DNA of 64,000 bases from contig CM077011.1 in NCBI GenBank assembly GCA_039090855.1, forward strand, positions 34,615,501 to 34,679,500, read 5' to 3'. Origin of the DNA: Macrothele yani. Its lineage: Eukaryota > Arthropoda > Arachnida > Araneae > Macrothelidae. Of this stretch, positions 42,229-53,250 are shown piece after piece. Both the position numbers and the translations under genes were made by a program. The notes beneath the pieces are model-generated. The model worked only from the letters and a program-made list of their open reading frames with translations, did no database searches and was not told the origin of the DNA. Position 1 is the first letter of the stretch. Each line of letters begins with the position of its first letter.

Positions 42229-43538
42229 CACAGTGTGACAAAGAATTTTTAAGACTGGGTCTGTAAAATGAAATAGAAACAAGAAATTATAATTTGTTTT
42301 GGTTTGTTATTCAAAATAAATCCCTCCGGCTTCAATACACTTGTTACAGCGATTTAATACTGATTCGAATGCCTGTTCCAGTTCACTTTGCGGAATTGCC
42401 TCCAAAGCACGCGTCGAAGCTGTTTGTATAATCGAAATATCATCAAAATAACCCTTTTAACGTCATTTTAAGTTTTGGGAACAAAGAAAAGTCGAAGGGT
42501 GCTAAATCAAGCGAATACGGTGGATGATTCAACACACAGACGTTATTTTTCGCCAAAAATCTACGAACAAGAAGTGAGGTGTGACTGGGTGCATTATCGT
42601 GCAACAAACACCAACTGTTTTCATCCCGATATTCTGGACGAATGCGACGAATTCTGCCCATCAAACGCCTCAAAACATTTAAATAAAACTCACCAGTAAT
42701 TGTTTGTCCACTTAGAACAAATTCTTTGTGGGTAATACCCTTACTGCCAAAGAATGTAATGAGCATTGTTTTGATTTTCGATGGAACTTTTCTTGTTTTT
42801 TTGGCTTGTGGTGAGTTTTTTGACTTCCATTCCGCACTTTGTCACTTTGTTTTAGGATCATATTGAAAACACCATGTTTCATCACCTGTAACAATCGATT
42901 TTAAGAAGTTTGGATCATTTTCAGGGGCTGAAATGATGTCTCTGCAATGTGCACTTCTCCTTGATTTTTGTTCATTGGTTAACGTGTGTGGAACAAATTT
43001 AGCACAGACTTTTGTTTTGCCCAAATCTTAATGCAGGATGGTTCGAATCGTTTCTTTGTTGATGTTTAAAGACTCTTCTATCATTCTTAGTGACGCACAT
43101 CGATTGTTTGCCATGAAATCACACACTTTTTCAATAATCTCAGGTGTCCTAGATGAACTTGGTCTTCGGTATTTTTATCATCTTCTAGCGTCTCTCTTCC
43201 GTCCAAAAAACGTTTGTGCCACAGGAAAACATTTGATCTACTTAAACAAAACTCACCGTAAACTTGTTTCATCATTTGGTACATTTCCGGGGCACTTTCA
43301 CCAAGTTTTGCGTTAAATTTAATAATAGCCCTTTGTTCCATCTTAATAATTCAACATGAAAAAAGTTTTACTTCTCTAATGAACGGCCGTTTCGTTTGAG
43401 TTACTTTAACAACTGCGCAGTACTTTTGGCAGAAAGCAAGCTGATGGTCACGGTTTATAACGCATTCGCGATTACGCTGGTGGCGCCACCGTAGACTGAA
43501 ATCTAGCGCCAGTCTTAAAAATTCTTTGACGCACTGTG
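42229..43538 (-). mobile_element. mariner element, fifth family, complete termini
   Basis: 1,310 bp. Left CACAGTGTGACAAAGAATTT and right AAATTCTTTGACGCACTGTG form ~30-bp inverted termini next to TA (42227-42228, 43539-43540). Size is that of a full mariner. Confidence 0.92.
42314..43341 (-). pseudogene. mariner transposase pseudogene, nearly complete
   Basis: Begins MEQRAIIKFNAKLGESAPEM and reaches GGIYFE at the stop, so full length (~340 codons). Blocks: YQMMKQVYGEFCLSRSNVF (helix 1), CAKFVPHTLTNEQKSRR, IVTGDETWCFQYDPKTKQS (first Asp), FFGSKGITHKEFV, CLLHDNAPSHTSLLV (second Asp) and PPYSLDLAPFDFSLFP (third Asp, 34 residues on). The catalytic triad is intact. A frameshift near 43220, a stop near 43030 and a break near 42800 inactivate it. 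Confidence 0.92.
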
Positions 43539-43559
43539 TATGCTTCGTTAATTCACGAA

Positions 43560-43690
43560 AGGAATGACGGCAAGTGGCTCGTGAATTTCAGAATTTTTTA
43601 CAGTGTACCTCGCCTGGAATTTGAACCCAGACTAATCTCGGGCGAGTGTTTCGAAGCCAACGTACATTATTTGACCACTTGGCCTGAAAG
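43560..43690 (-). repeat. tRNA-derived SINE-like piece, second family
   Basis: Minus strand: TTGGCCTGAAAGC-side start, A-box-like TGGCCAAGTGGTCAAAT replaced in order by CGTTGGCTTCGAAACAC, then B-box GGGTTCAAATTCC and AGGCGAGG. It resembles a class II tRNA head with a short body ending at the mariner TA. Too diverged in the acceptor stem to be a tRNA gene. Confidence 0.5.
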
Positions 43691-44696
43691 CGACGAAAGC
43701 AATAACGGAGGAAGAAAGAAGAAACGGTTAAAAGCTCGCTTGCTAGCCTTTATTCCAAATGAGGTGAAAATGAGTTAATTTAAAGTCATAAAAATTAGTG
43801 TAAGAATAGAACAAATTATAGAAAAGCTAAGTAGCCATTACGATAAGTAATACATAGTGCTACTGAAACACAAAAATGTTAGTCATTTCGGTAATGGGTA
43901 AGTTCCAATTATTTTTTAAGTAATTGCCTTTCATTTAACTTACACATATGCATTCCGAAAGCGATTTACACAGTACTTTCTTTATTCCCGTTTCTAACGA
44001 GTTATTCATCTGCTTGCGCTTTCAACTGAGCAAATATTATTATTTGTTACACTTTTCCTATGTTGTTTTTTTCTCATCCTTTGCGTTAATTGCTTTTTCA
44101 AAGCCTTGAAATTGATGGAAAACGAGCGAAAATAATAACCATAATAATAACACTGATGATAATCACAGTTGTGCGCTTGGGAGCAAATTTCAAGCAAAGG
44201 AGATACTTTCTTTTTAACGATAACAGCTTTGGGCGAAATGAAGAAAGAATATGCAGAATTTTAAGATACATTATGGCAGTTTCTCGACCCTCAGGACTTG
44301 AATGGGTTAATAACGTTAAAACTTCGGTAATTCATTTAAGATCCAGTGAATTAAAGATTGGAAATTCTGGCCCGCTTCCCTCGTTAGTCTGTCATAAGGA
44401 GAAAGATGAAGGAATGATTTCGTATCGACAAATGAACTGCGGATATTAATTTGCCTCAAAGAAAAAAATGAAATCGTTCTTAATCTTGCGAATTCTCTTG
44501 GTATCTTCTAAATACAACAATGCGGATTTTTATGCAAAACTGGTAGTTTTATTTGAGAGAGAAAGTATACTTTGTTTCCAGGATGACAATTCTGCCTGCA
44601 AAGAATTTATCAAATATCATCTACAGAAAATTGATCTTTGACGATAAAAAATTCAACTCAAACTTTACTTCTGCTAAAGAATTTTTTACATTGAAA
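43691..44696. other. Unassigned stretch
   Basis: About 1 kb with only short frames (for example 44090-44449, plus, one hydrophobic stretch KIITIIITLMIITVV). No family is recognised and the frame could be chance. Confidence 0.4.
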
Positions 44697-44698
44697 TA

Positions 44699-46228
44699 CA
44701 CTGGCGTGCAAAAATTAAGGACGAGACGGTTTTTCGAGTGTAACGTCGTGCGGAAGTGCTCTACATCGACTCAAACCATACCATAAGATCCCCAAGATGT
44801 AAAAATATGGGACAAGTGAGCAAAACCGTCCAAACAAAGAATCCAAAGGATACAAAAGCATTTTATTGAAAAGGTAGCTTCGAGCACAACTGGACAGAAG
44901 ACAGAAACGTCCATGTGACAGGCGGCTGCCAAGAAAAATCCAGCCTTTAGTAGAGGATATGATCACCCCTAACTGCGTTGCAGGATTTACAACGTCTGTC
45001 TATGCTGAGGATGAGGTTGTCAAGGAGCTGTTGAGGCATCGCGGCACATTCCTCTTGTGGCGCCAATCGCAGCTGCGGAATCGTTGCTGGCGGCTTGTGA
45101 CGTGCGACCAAGTGTCTCCAGAGATGGTACCACACGTGTTCGATTGGATTTAGGTCCGGGGACCTTGCGGGTCAATCCATGCGTTGAATATCTTCACTCG
45201 TCAACATCTCTGCGACAGCCACTGTACGTTGTCGTCCATGAAGAGGAACTCAGGACCCACAGCACCTCTAAACAGACGCACGTGAGGCAGGAGGACCTCG
45301 GTACAATAGCGGACACCCGTGACTGAACCTCCTTGGAAGATGTAGAGGTCAGTACAGCTACCAAGCATGATACCGTCCCAAACGAGAACCCCGCCACCTC
45401 CAAACCGATCCCTTTCGATGATATTGGAGGTGTGATTGCGTGTTCCCTGCTCTCTCCAGATGTGTATACGTCCAGAATCACTCGTCAGACTAAATCGGCT
45501 CTCATTCGCAAAGAGAACTCGATCCCGTTGCTGATGTGTGCAGTTCTTGTGTTCCTGGCACCACAGAAACCGCCGTCTCCGATGAGCAGGAGTTAATGGC
45601 ACACACCGTACTGGTGGTCGTCGTGCAAATAGACCACTTTGTGCAGCCTCCTGTCTTTAGTAAAACGCGATAACGGGCGTCCAGTTGTCTGTTGTATGTG
45701 CCTTGCGATTTCTCTCGCTGTCTGCCGTCTCTTCTCGCCTGTAGGACAATATACTGGTCGTCTGCCGCCGTGGTTGCTCGGTGACGACCACTGCTAAACT
45801 CTCGGACAGCTGTTCCTGTCGTTTGAAATGCTCTCCAAGCTCGTGAAACGATGCTGTGAGCGATCCCGAACTCCTCAGCACACTAGTCACACTTCGACCT
45901 TCTTCCAACTTCCCAATGACGTGACCTAGGGTAAAGTCATCCAGATGTCTACTGGATTGCCTGTTGGCCATATCACACGGTGGCAGCAACTCGACGTCGT
46001 TCAAACCGATGTACACCGTGCAATAGCTTTCACCGAATTGCTGAACGTACACCGTCCGTGTGCTTTATATCTTCCAACACTCCCCCATACGTCATGCTGC
46101 ATATATGCGCATGCCCCACCGTACCGGACCCTAGTCTATCTCCTGAGTGGTCTTTCGGTCCGTTCTGCCTGATCGTCCCGCTGTAATGCTAATTTCTCCT
46201 CTTCGTCCTTAATTTTTGCACACCAGTG
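44699..46228 (-). mobile_element. Tc1-like element with 28-bp termini
   Basis: 1,530 bp. CACTGGCGTGCAAAAATTAA (left) and TTAATTTTTGCACACCAGTG (right) are inverted; TA at left (44697-44698), TG at right where TA is expected. Contains one minus-strand pseudogene. Confidence 0.88.
44947..45971 (-). pseudogene. Tc1-like transposase pseudogene
   Basis: MANRQSSRHLDDFTLGHVIG at 45971 starts the DNA-binding region (in the longer frame, Met28). Then QPRRQTTSILSY, PLTPAHRRRRFLWCQEH, VLFANESRFSLTSDSGRIHI (first catalytic Asp changed to Asn), FLFMDDNVQ (second Asp) and, after a frame break, EHVWYHLWRHLVARHKPP (Glu region) to RGDHILY. The Asp-to-Asn change alone would abolish catalysis. Confidence 0.88.
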
Positions 46229-46570
46229 TGTTTTCTTATTAGAGCACGGTTAATCTTCCATTCCAAACTGTTAGATACAGGCCTAATCTATCCCATTTTT
46301 CTATATCCAACATAATCGCGGACTACCCTAGCGTAATCTGTTCTGTTAGGTCCCTCTCAGTATTGTTACTCTACCTTCTTCAATGGCTTTTCGATTATGT
46401 GCTCGTCATTCTGATTTGAAATACTGTTTCTCTCTTCGCTTTTTACCCATTCTTTCGACAAGTCCAAACCACCCCAGTCTGGTGGCTCTGACTTCATTAA
46501 ATGTTTAAGGAGCCTCAAAGAACTTATAAGTTTTATTTGTTTTTGTGTTTTTTGGTTTGGTGGTTTAACG
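46229..46570. other. Unassigned stretch, possible LINE debris
   Basis: The minus frame at 46366-46578 includes EPPDWGGLDLSKEWVKSEE, faintly like a LINE-related text, but not enough to assign. Confidence 0.3.
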
Positions 46571-46734
46571 ACCAACATGGGTTGGTCATGTGTACGAGTA
46601 AATGGTGTTTTACCAACATGGGTTGGTCATGTGTACGAGTGAATGGTGTTTTACCAACATGGGTTGGTCATGTGTACGAGTGAATGGTGTTTTACCAACA
46701 TGTGTTGGTCGTTAAACCACGAAACAAAAACTCT
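46571..46734. repeat. 41-bp tandem repeat with hairpin cores
   Basis: Units start at 46571, 46612, 46653 and (partial) 46694, exactly 41 bp apart. Each begins ACCAACATGGGTTGGT, which is self-complementary. The array is bounded by GTGGTTTAACGACC on the left and GGTCGTTAAACCAC on the right, an inverted pair resembling the SINE tail motif GGTCGTTAAAC. Confidence 0.92.
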
Positions 46735-46759
46735 GTGATTGACTGCTTAACTGAAATTT

Positions 46760-48142
46760 ACCAGTTATGCTGAGAGTTTAGAATGGTTCCTCAGGATTGG
46801 GGGAATCCTATCATTGTTCCCTTGTACAAGGGAAAAGGTGATCGGACTGAATGCGAAAACTATCTTGGCATCAGTTTGCTGAGTGTGCCAGGAAAAGTAT
46901 TTGGGAAGGTCATTATTGATGAGGTACGAGGTCTTACGTCACAGAAAGTGTGCGATGTACAGAGTGGTTTTACGCCTGGTAAGGGTTGCACTAATCAAAT
47001 TTTTGCTTTACGCATGATGATTGAAAAGTATCTGTTTGTTGGTGAAAAAGTGTTTGTGGCCTTCATAGATTTAGAGAAAGCTTATGATAAAGTAAATAGG
47101 ACTCTCCTGAGGAAGATACTGAATATGTATGGGATTACTGAGAATGTACTTAATCGTGTGAAATCCATGTACGCTGGCAGTAAAGCAAGTATACGAGTGA
47201 AGGGTGTTTTATCGAAATGGTTTTCCATTGGTGCAGGAGTCAGGAAAGGTTGTGTAATGTCACCATGGCTGTTTAATATATTTATGGATGCATGAATGCG
47301 TGGTGCCAAAATGGATAACACTGGTTTATGTCTTGGTACTATCCGTGTGTGCAGATTGCTGTATGCTGATGACACAATCCAGTTGACAGAAAGCAAAAGT
47401 CAATTGCAAAGTATGTTGTCCCGGATGTATGAAGTTTGTATGAAATTCAAACTGAGTATAAGGGAAAAACCAAAGTTATGGTTTTTGAGCGAGGAACTGT
47501 TCGTACTGAATGCAAGATAAGTCTCAGTGACACGGAGATTGGCCAAGTGAATGAGTTTGTATATTTAGGAAGTATGTTTGACAGAGAGAACAAATTAGAT
47601 GGTGAAATTAGTATTCGAGTGAATTCTTCATTGAAAGTCATAGCTGCTTTAGGATGATTTCACAGGAATAATATGTTCTCAAGGAAGTCCCGAATGACTG
47701 TATTGTTCCTGCTCTGATGTACGGTAGTGAAACCTGGGTACTGCATAGAAGTCGTTTGTGTGCTAGGGAGATGTGTTACTTACGCGGAGTTTGTGGTAAG
47801 ACACGCGCTGATCATGTAAGGAATGACGTGTTCCACATGTGTAATGCGAGGCAAAATGTTGTTAGTAAGGTGAAGACTGACATTCTTCGGTGGTTTGGTC
47901 ATGTTGAAAGAATGAGTGATGAGATGCTGACTAAGAGAATTTATTCAGCCCAATTGGCAGGAAAGAAAGGTAGAGGAAGGCAAAGGAAATCATGGGAGGA
48001 CCAGATTTTGGAATGCCTGCTTGAGAAAAAGATTATGAGTATAAAGTACAAAACGTCTTGTGTTCGGAGTGTGATGGATGTTAATGAAGCTCGAGCGGTG
48101 TGCCGAGATCGTTGTAAATGGAGACATTTCATACACCAATAG
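46760..48142 (+). pseudogene. RTE-like LINE reverse transcriptase, 5'-truncated
   Basis: Starts inside the palm: MVPQDWGNPIIVPLYKGKGD, CENYLGISLLSVPGKVF, FIDLEKAYDKVNRTLLRKIL (motif A Asp), VRKGCVMSPWLFNIFMDA (motif B) and LLYADDTIQLTE (YADD intact). Then thumb and C-terminus: VNEFVYLGSMF, MYGSETWVLH, ILRWFGHVERMSDEML and KGRGRQRKSWEDQILECL. Stops occur after MDA and in the thumb, with frameshifts near 47460 and 47700. The endonuclease is missing, as in typical 5'-truncated LINE copies. The tail is followed by TAAGTAAG. Confidence 0.87.
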
Positions 48143-48279
48143 TAAGTAAATTCTAGTTCTATCAGTTAAATGTGTACTTCACGCGTGGTCTTTCTTTCAG
48201 GAACTAACCTCTGAATCCCAGATAACAGCTTAATGATATGTATGTACGAGTTACCAGCTAATAGCGTGTTGGTCCTCCT

Positions 48280-48539
48280 CTAGCTCAGAGTAACAGCCTG
48301 CACCCGCCAAGATACCGATTCCACCAGATGTCGAAGGATTTTCGTAGGTATGCCAGCCATGCCTGATGCAGTATTGCTCACAACTCCGCCCCGTGACGTC
48401 GGTCCAGGTCTCATGGATCTTATGTTCTGCTCCATGGAATCTGAGAGAGTTCCCATTTTAAATCTGGGCACCTTGGGAGCCACTTGATGATTCCAAACTC
48501 AGATGAGGGCTCTTTGAGCCATGCTTGAGTGATTGCGGC

Positions 48540-48592
<53 letters not shown>

Positions 48593-49329
48593 CATTGTCC
48601 TTATGAAACAGAACATTAGCCGTATGATGCGCAAAGTCCATGAAATCCCTCTATCAACCAGCATATTCTGGTAGCGCGCAACGATTAAACTCTGAAGACA
48701 CACTAAGGGACCTAATGTGTCCCACGAAAAGGCCTCCCGGAATCATCACAGAGCCACCACCGCTTTGAACATAGCCGATTTAGCACGACTAGGCAATGCC
48801 ATCATGCCGTCGACGCCACACCCGCACCCTCTAGTCAGCTTGGTAGAGCTAAAAAACGGGATTCATGTGACCACACGACGCAGCACCACGCTGCAGAGGT
48901 CCAGTTTTGATATTTATGGCACCAATCAAGGGGTAATGTCCGATGACGGGCTATCAACAGTGGTACACGAGTATGGCGTCGGCTCCCATAGCTCAGGGTA
49001 CAGAGCGTGAGTCGTACCGTACCCTCGGTGAGGCTGCTTCGGTCTCCGACATTTAACTCGGTTGTTATTTTCGTCGCCGTTGCCAGTCGGTTGGTCTGTA
49101 CGAGCCTGGAGAGTCTACATCGACCCAGGCCAAAAATGGACTGTGGTCGAATACCTCATGCTCTCTAGGCGCTGGTACGTCCGTCGATGGCATACTCGCA
49201 GTACATCCTTCATAGAGTTGCCCTCGGGAACCCTAGGGATCTTACCTCTTGTGCAATAGAATGACTCATTTGCCTTACACCGGCAATGCGTCCACGATCA
49301 AAGTCTCTCAGATCACCATGTTTGACCAT
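48280..49329 (-). pseudogene. Tc1-like transposase pseudogene with CA-repeat expansion
   Basis: Starts MVKHGDLRDFDRGRIAGVRQ (49329), homologous to the MGKTRDLRAFDRGQ protein at 21.6-22.7 kb. SIAQEVRSLGFPRATL, then decayed middle. NVLFHKDNA holds the second Asp, after which a (CA)25 tract encodes Thr-His repeats in place of the usual PCHT segment. AAITQAWLKEPSSEF and WLPRCPDL follow, and the Glu segment is lost. Start chosen by homology. Confidence 0.8.
48542..48591. repeat. (TG)25 microsatellite
   Basis: Fifty bases of pure TG (CA on the coding strand) within the transposase pseudogene, exactly after the codons of the second catalytic Asp motif. Confidence 0.98.
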
Positions 49330-49494
49330 GTTCGTCGATTGCGATACTCTATTGGGAGTCCCTGCTGTCCTCCTGTTTATCGCCTACGTTGGGTTTGGGT
49401 CTGTTCCACTCTGCTCGGGGGATGCCCATGTCAACTGCCCATCACGCCTACCTCTAATGTTATGTCCACTGAGCGTGTATCCATGATTTAGGGC

Positions 49495-50205
49495 AAGGAA
49501 GGAAAACAGTCAAATATCTTTATTCTTCGAAAATGAACTATAATTGCATATGTACAATGAAATGAATCATATACAGAGTGAGATTAGATACAAATGATAG
49601 GAAGGTCCTCAAGGTCCTCTCCTAATCACAGCAACAAGCTGAAAGCATAGAAGCAGTAAATACGAACAGCAAATTTGAAGACACGGAAAGAAACCACAAA
49701 GCATTAGAACACTTAAAAAAATCGACTTAAAAATGAGAACCTGAACCTACACGTTTTTTTTAAGTACAATCGTATCGTAAACGAGTACATGACACACTTA
49801 AATATAAGTAACCATACGTACTTACAAATAACTGCGTCAATAAATATAAATATAATCTCGTATTACTTCATTTCAGATATTATAGATTTCAACAAAAATT
49901 GTTTATAACAAATGTGTAAAGTGACACACATAAATAATTGGTACAACAAAGTCACTGATCACAAGTAATTTAATTATGCATAAAGTATCTTTGTGTACGT
50001 TTTTACATTAACTATATTTGTGTCAATCTCATAAATAATATATTGTCGCTTTGTCACTATATTTGTCATAAAATTGTGCTGTCCATTTGCCCAGCATGTG
50101 ACAACGAATATATCTATTATCCCAGATGTGCCATCGAATAATATACTTCCAGTATGTTCTATGAATAAATGAGTATGTATGGAGTACACGTATTCCAAAT
50201 TTGAA
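49495..50205. other. Unassigned AT-rich stretch
   Basis: No gene or repeat recognised over ~700 bp; the minus frame 49974-50198 has no motif. Confidence 0.45.
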
Positions 50206-50210
50206 ATGGA

Positions 50211-50340
50211 GCCGCGGATGGGTTAGTGCTTAGCGATTCAGACTACTGATGGAATGAACATAGGTTCAAACCTAGCCTGGTAGTGTAAATTTCTAACAAT
50301 CGCTGAATATCCTCGTGCATCGGCCGATTACGTTAAGTGA
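50211..50340 (+). repeat. tRNA-derived SINE-like piece, third family
   Basis: GCCGCGGATGGGTTAGTGCT includes an A-box-like TGGGTTAGTG; AGGTTCAAACCTAGCC includes a B box, 45 bp on. A short GC-poor body follows. It may be a SINE head; acceptor pairing is poor and no tail or duplication was found. Confidence 0.42.
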
Positions 50341-50557
50341 CGGTCCCCCGGTTAAAGTTCCTAAGCTCCCCTACTTTCTCTCTGCTTTCTATGTACAAAA
50401 TCGCATGCTTGTATGGTGGCGCCATCTAGTGTGCTTTCTCTCACTTGCAAACTATCCTGTCAGAATCACTAGATTCGCTCTAACTTCCGTCAGTTTGTGT
50501 GCCCTGCCCAAAAAGGCACAGAAACTGAATAAAGTTAGAGCACATACATTTGAAATA

Positions 50558-51961
50558 AACTGCTGGCCACCCAAAATGCAACACCAAGAAGGACACGAGA
50601 TAGCAAAGCCAGATTTACTGGACACATAACAACAGATACAAAGATGAAACGATTGAGCTTACTGGCTCGTGTGCGACTTGCGGAACACGCAGACATCAAT
50701 AGTTCGTGTGGCACCCATGGCTGACAATAACGGCCGCTACACGCTGCAGCATCGAACGAAAGAGGCTTTGGATGTGGGCTTGGGGTATGTCGGTCCAGGC
50801 TGCTTCCACACGTTGCCACAGTTCATCAGGCGTAGCCACGGGTGGTGCTTGCCGGGCCACTCGGTTGCCGATCAGCGACCAGACGTGTTCGATGGGCGAC
50901 ATATCGAGAGAACAGGCGGGCCACGGCAGCAGTGACACCTGGTGGGCCGTGAAGAATTGTTGCACGATGCGTGACACGTGCGGGCGCGCTTTGTCCTGTT
51001 GAAACGTGGCCGCTGGCAGGTCCTGCAGGTAAGGGAAGACTACAGGCTCCAAAACGTCGGAGATGTAGCGGTGGCTGTTGAGTGTACCGGCGATGCGTAC
51101 CAGAGAGGTGCGGGTGTCATATCCAATTGCGCCCATAACGCCGGGCGACGGACCGGTATGGCGATGCATAATGCAGGCGTCATACAGTCTCTCGCCGCGG
51201 TGCTACCACACGTGGATCCGACCATCGTGGTGTTGCAGGCAGAAGCGGGATTCGTCTGAGAAGACAATGTGGTGCCGTACCGTAGTCCAGGTGCGGCGTT
51301 CAACGGCCCACTGCCGTCGCACTTGCCGGTGGTGTAACGTCAATGGTGATCGGAGCAATGGGCGCCGTGCGACAAGTCCCTGCACCTGCAGACGACGTCG
51401 AACGGGACGTGCTGACACAGGTTGTTCGCAACACACCCTAATTCCTGCGCTAACGTTCGTGATGTGGCGATGCGAGCCGTCAATGTCCGCCGCACAACAT
51501 GCTGGTCGTCACGATCGGTGGTGGGCCGCGGCTGCAGCAATCGCTCACGTCGGTCCGTCCGTCCGTTCGGCACCCACCCAATCCATACTCGTCTCACTGC
51601 GGCTGGATGTCGTCCCACACGGGCGCCAATGTCTCGGTACGATAAACCGCTGTCGCGATAAGCCACTATTCGTCCTCTGTCGAACTCCGAAACGTGCTGG
51701 AATGACTGCCGTGTTCTGCGACGAGGCATCAGGAAGCTTCACAAGCACAGGTCCGGCAGCACAACACACTTCCACTACTTACACCCCGCCTTCTGTGCAC
51801 ACTTCTTATAGTACTTCTCGGTGACGTGCCGGGCGCATATGATTTGCATATGCCCTGCAATGCTAATCGTTTCCATGTCCTCTCGCGGGCGAAGCATGCT
51901 GCAAATTTCAGGCCAATCGGATACTTCCTTCTTGGTGTTGCATTTTGGGTGGCCAGCAGTG
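50558..51961 (-). mobile_element. Tc1-like element, copy A
   Basis: 1,404 bp with inverted termini (AACTGCTGGCCACCCAAAAT left; ATTTTGGGTGGCCAGCAGTG right) and TA on both sides (50556-50557, 51962-51963). Same family as 61247-62655, opposite orientation. Confidence 0.92.
50696..51729 (-). pseudogene. Tc1-like transposase pseudogene, copy A
   Basis: MPRRRTRQSFQHVSEFDRGR (helix 1), SYRDIGARVGRHPAAVRRVW, a long open DNA-binding half, then frameshift. TWTTVRHHIVFSDESRFCLQ (first Asp), TFQQDKARPHVSRIVQQFF (second Asp; Asn to Lys beside it), PACSLDMSPIEHVWSLIGNR (Glu; Pro to Leu) and the end RVAAVIVSHGCHTNY. The Asp-Glu gap is 34, the standard Tc1 value. The catalytic triad is intact; frameshifts near 51420 and 51150 disable it. 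Confidence 0.93.
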
Positions 51962-51963
51962 TA

Positions 51964-52807
51964 TATGAAGTTTTTTGAGTGCATATATTTCAAATTAGAA
52001 ATACCGGATGTACTCACAATTGATTTCCTGTTTGTACTCAAAGATGAGTAGGTGTCTTTTTCAAAACTGAGACGCAAGTACTCGGATAAGCCCAGAATGT
52101 GCTCAAAAACGAGTACAGTTTGCATATTTCTAAGTAACAATTTTTAACAGTGAAGCATGGCGCTAGAAACAAAGACAGAAGCGAATCAATAAGCACAGTA
52201 AGACGATATGACACACATTTTACACAGTAAAAGAAATCCTGTGGTTCGAAATATCGAGCCCCCGAAATAACACAAGCGGTTTAACAAGGCAAAAAGATAA
52301 GGTGGTTAAAACAATAAACCTGCAAATGTTCAATAGGGAACAATCATCACGAAAGGAAAAACTCTTACAGAGCATAACACCACAACAACAGATGCACATC
52401 CGAAGAGCTCACAGTAATCTCCAGATGAATTTCTCCTTGATTTTAAAAAATGAATTCCTAAACCCCTACTAAGTTCAGAATATTACATTTTAAATCTATA
52501 AACAATCATCTAAAGATAAGGAGAGAAAGAAGACGAAAAATCAATGGCAAATTTACATTTGATCATAATATGCTACCAAAGGACGCCTAAGGAACTGTCT
52601 TTCGTTCAAGGACACATCGCGCAGATGGTCAGGTGTGTAATGCGGCTCGTATATATTTTTACTTTTCAGCCATAGGTTCTTTTCAAGAGTTCGTAGCACT
52701 GAATGCTCCAGGTGGAATGGAAATCAATTGAACGCTCAGAGATACTGAGTCTCGTATGCTGAATTTGGTGTTAACGAGGTAGTATTTTTGCCCTGCTGCT
52801 GATCCCT

Positions 52808-52843
<36 letters not shown>

Positions 52844-53250
52844 ATTGCTCTTAATTCCCTTTAAGTCTGCTGCAAAACTGCTCAATACTCCTCACCGCAG
52901 CAAAGCAAATTGAATTAAAAGTGACAAATATAAATTTTAGAATTCTGCAGTTTTATTTTATTTTCATTATTGAAGAAGGTGGATGGGACGAGTACAAGGT
53001 AATGAAGAATTTTAAGCCATGTTCACCTCCTAACCCATTCCCAATCTTCTTAGTTTAGCGCGACATCCTTGGTAACAAAATATCCGGGTGGAACTGGACT
53101 GTTTCAAAAACACACTTCGTGTGTGACAGCACGTGTCAAGACGACAAATCTGCAGCGGTACATTCCGTCTGTGTAGCTTTGTCGGTTTGAGCAACTCACT
53201 CCGGAGCGAGGAGATGCGACTTAGATCCCCGTTACCGACAAATTCCTGTT
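51964..53250. other. Unassigned stretch with (CT)n
   Basis: No gene recognised. (CT)15 at 52811-52840. 53100-53200 (GTCAAGACGACAAATCTGCA, CTCACTCCGGAGCGAGG) resembles 60300-60400 in inverted orientation, so a short dispersed repeat of unknown type. Confidence 0.5.

Noticed and set aside
51078..51824. 248-residue plus-strand frame
   Set aside because: Antisense of Tc1 copy A; the same antisense frame recurs opposite copy B (61385-62074), so it reflects GC-rich codon structure.
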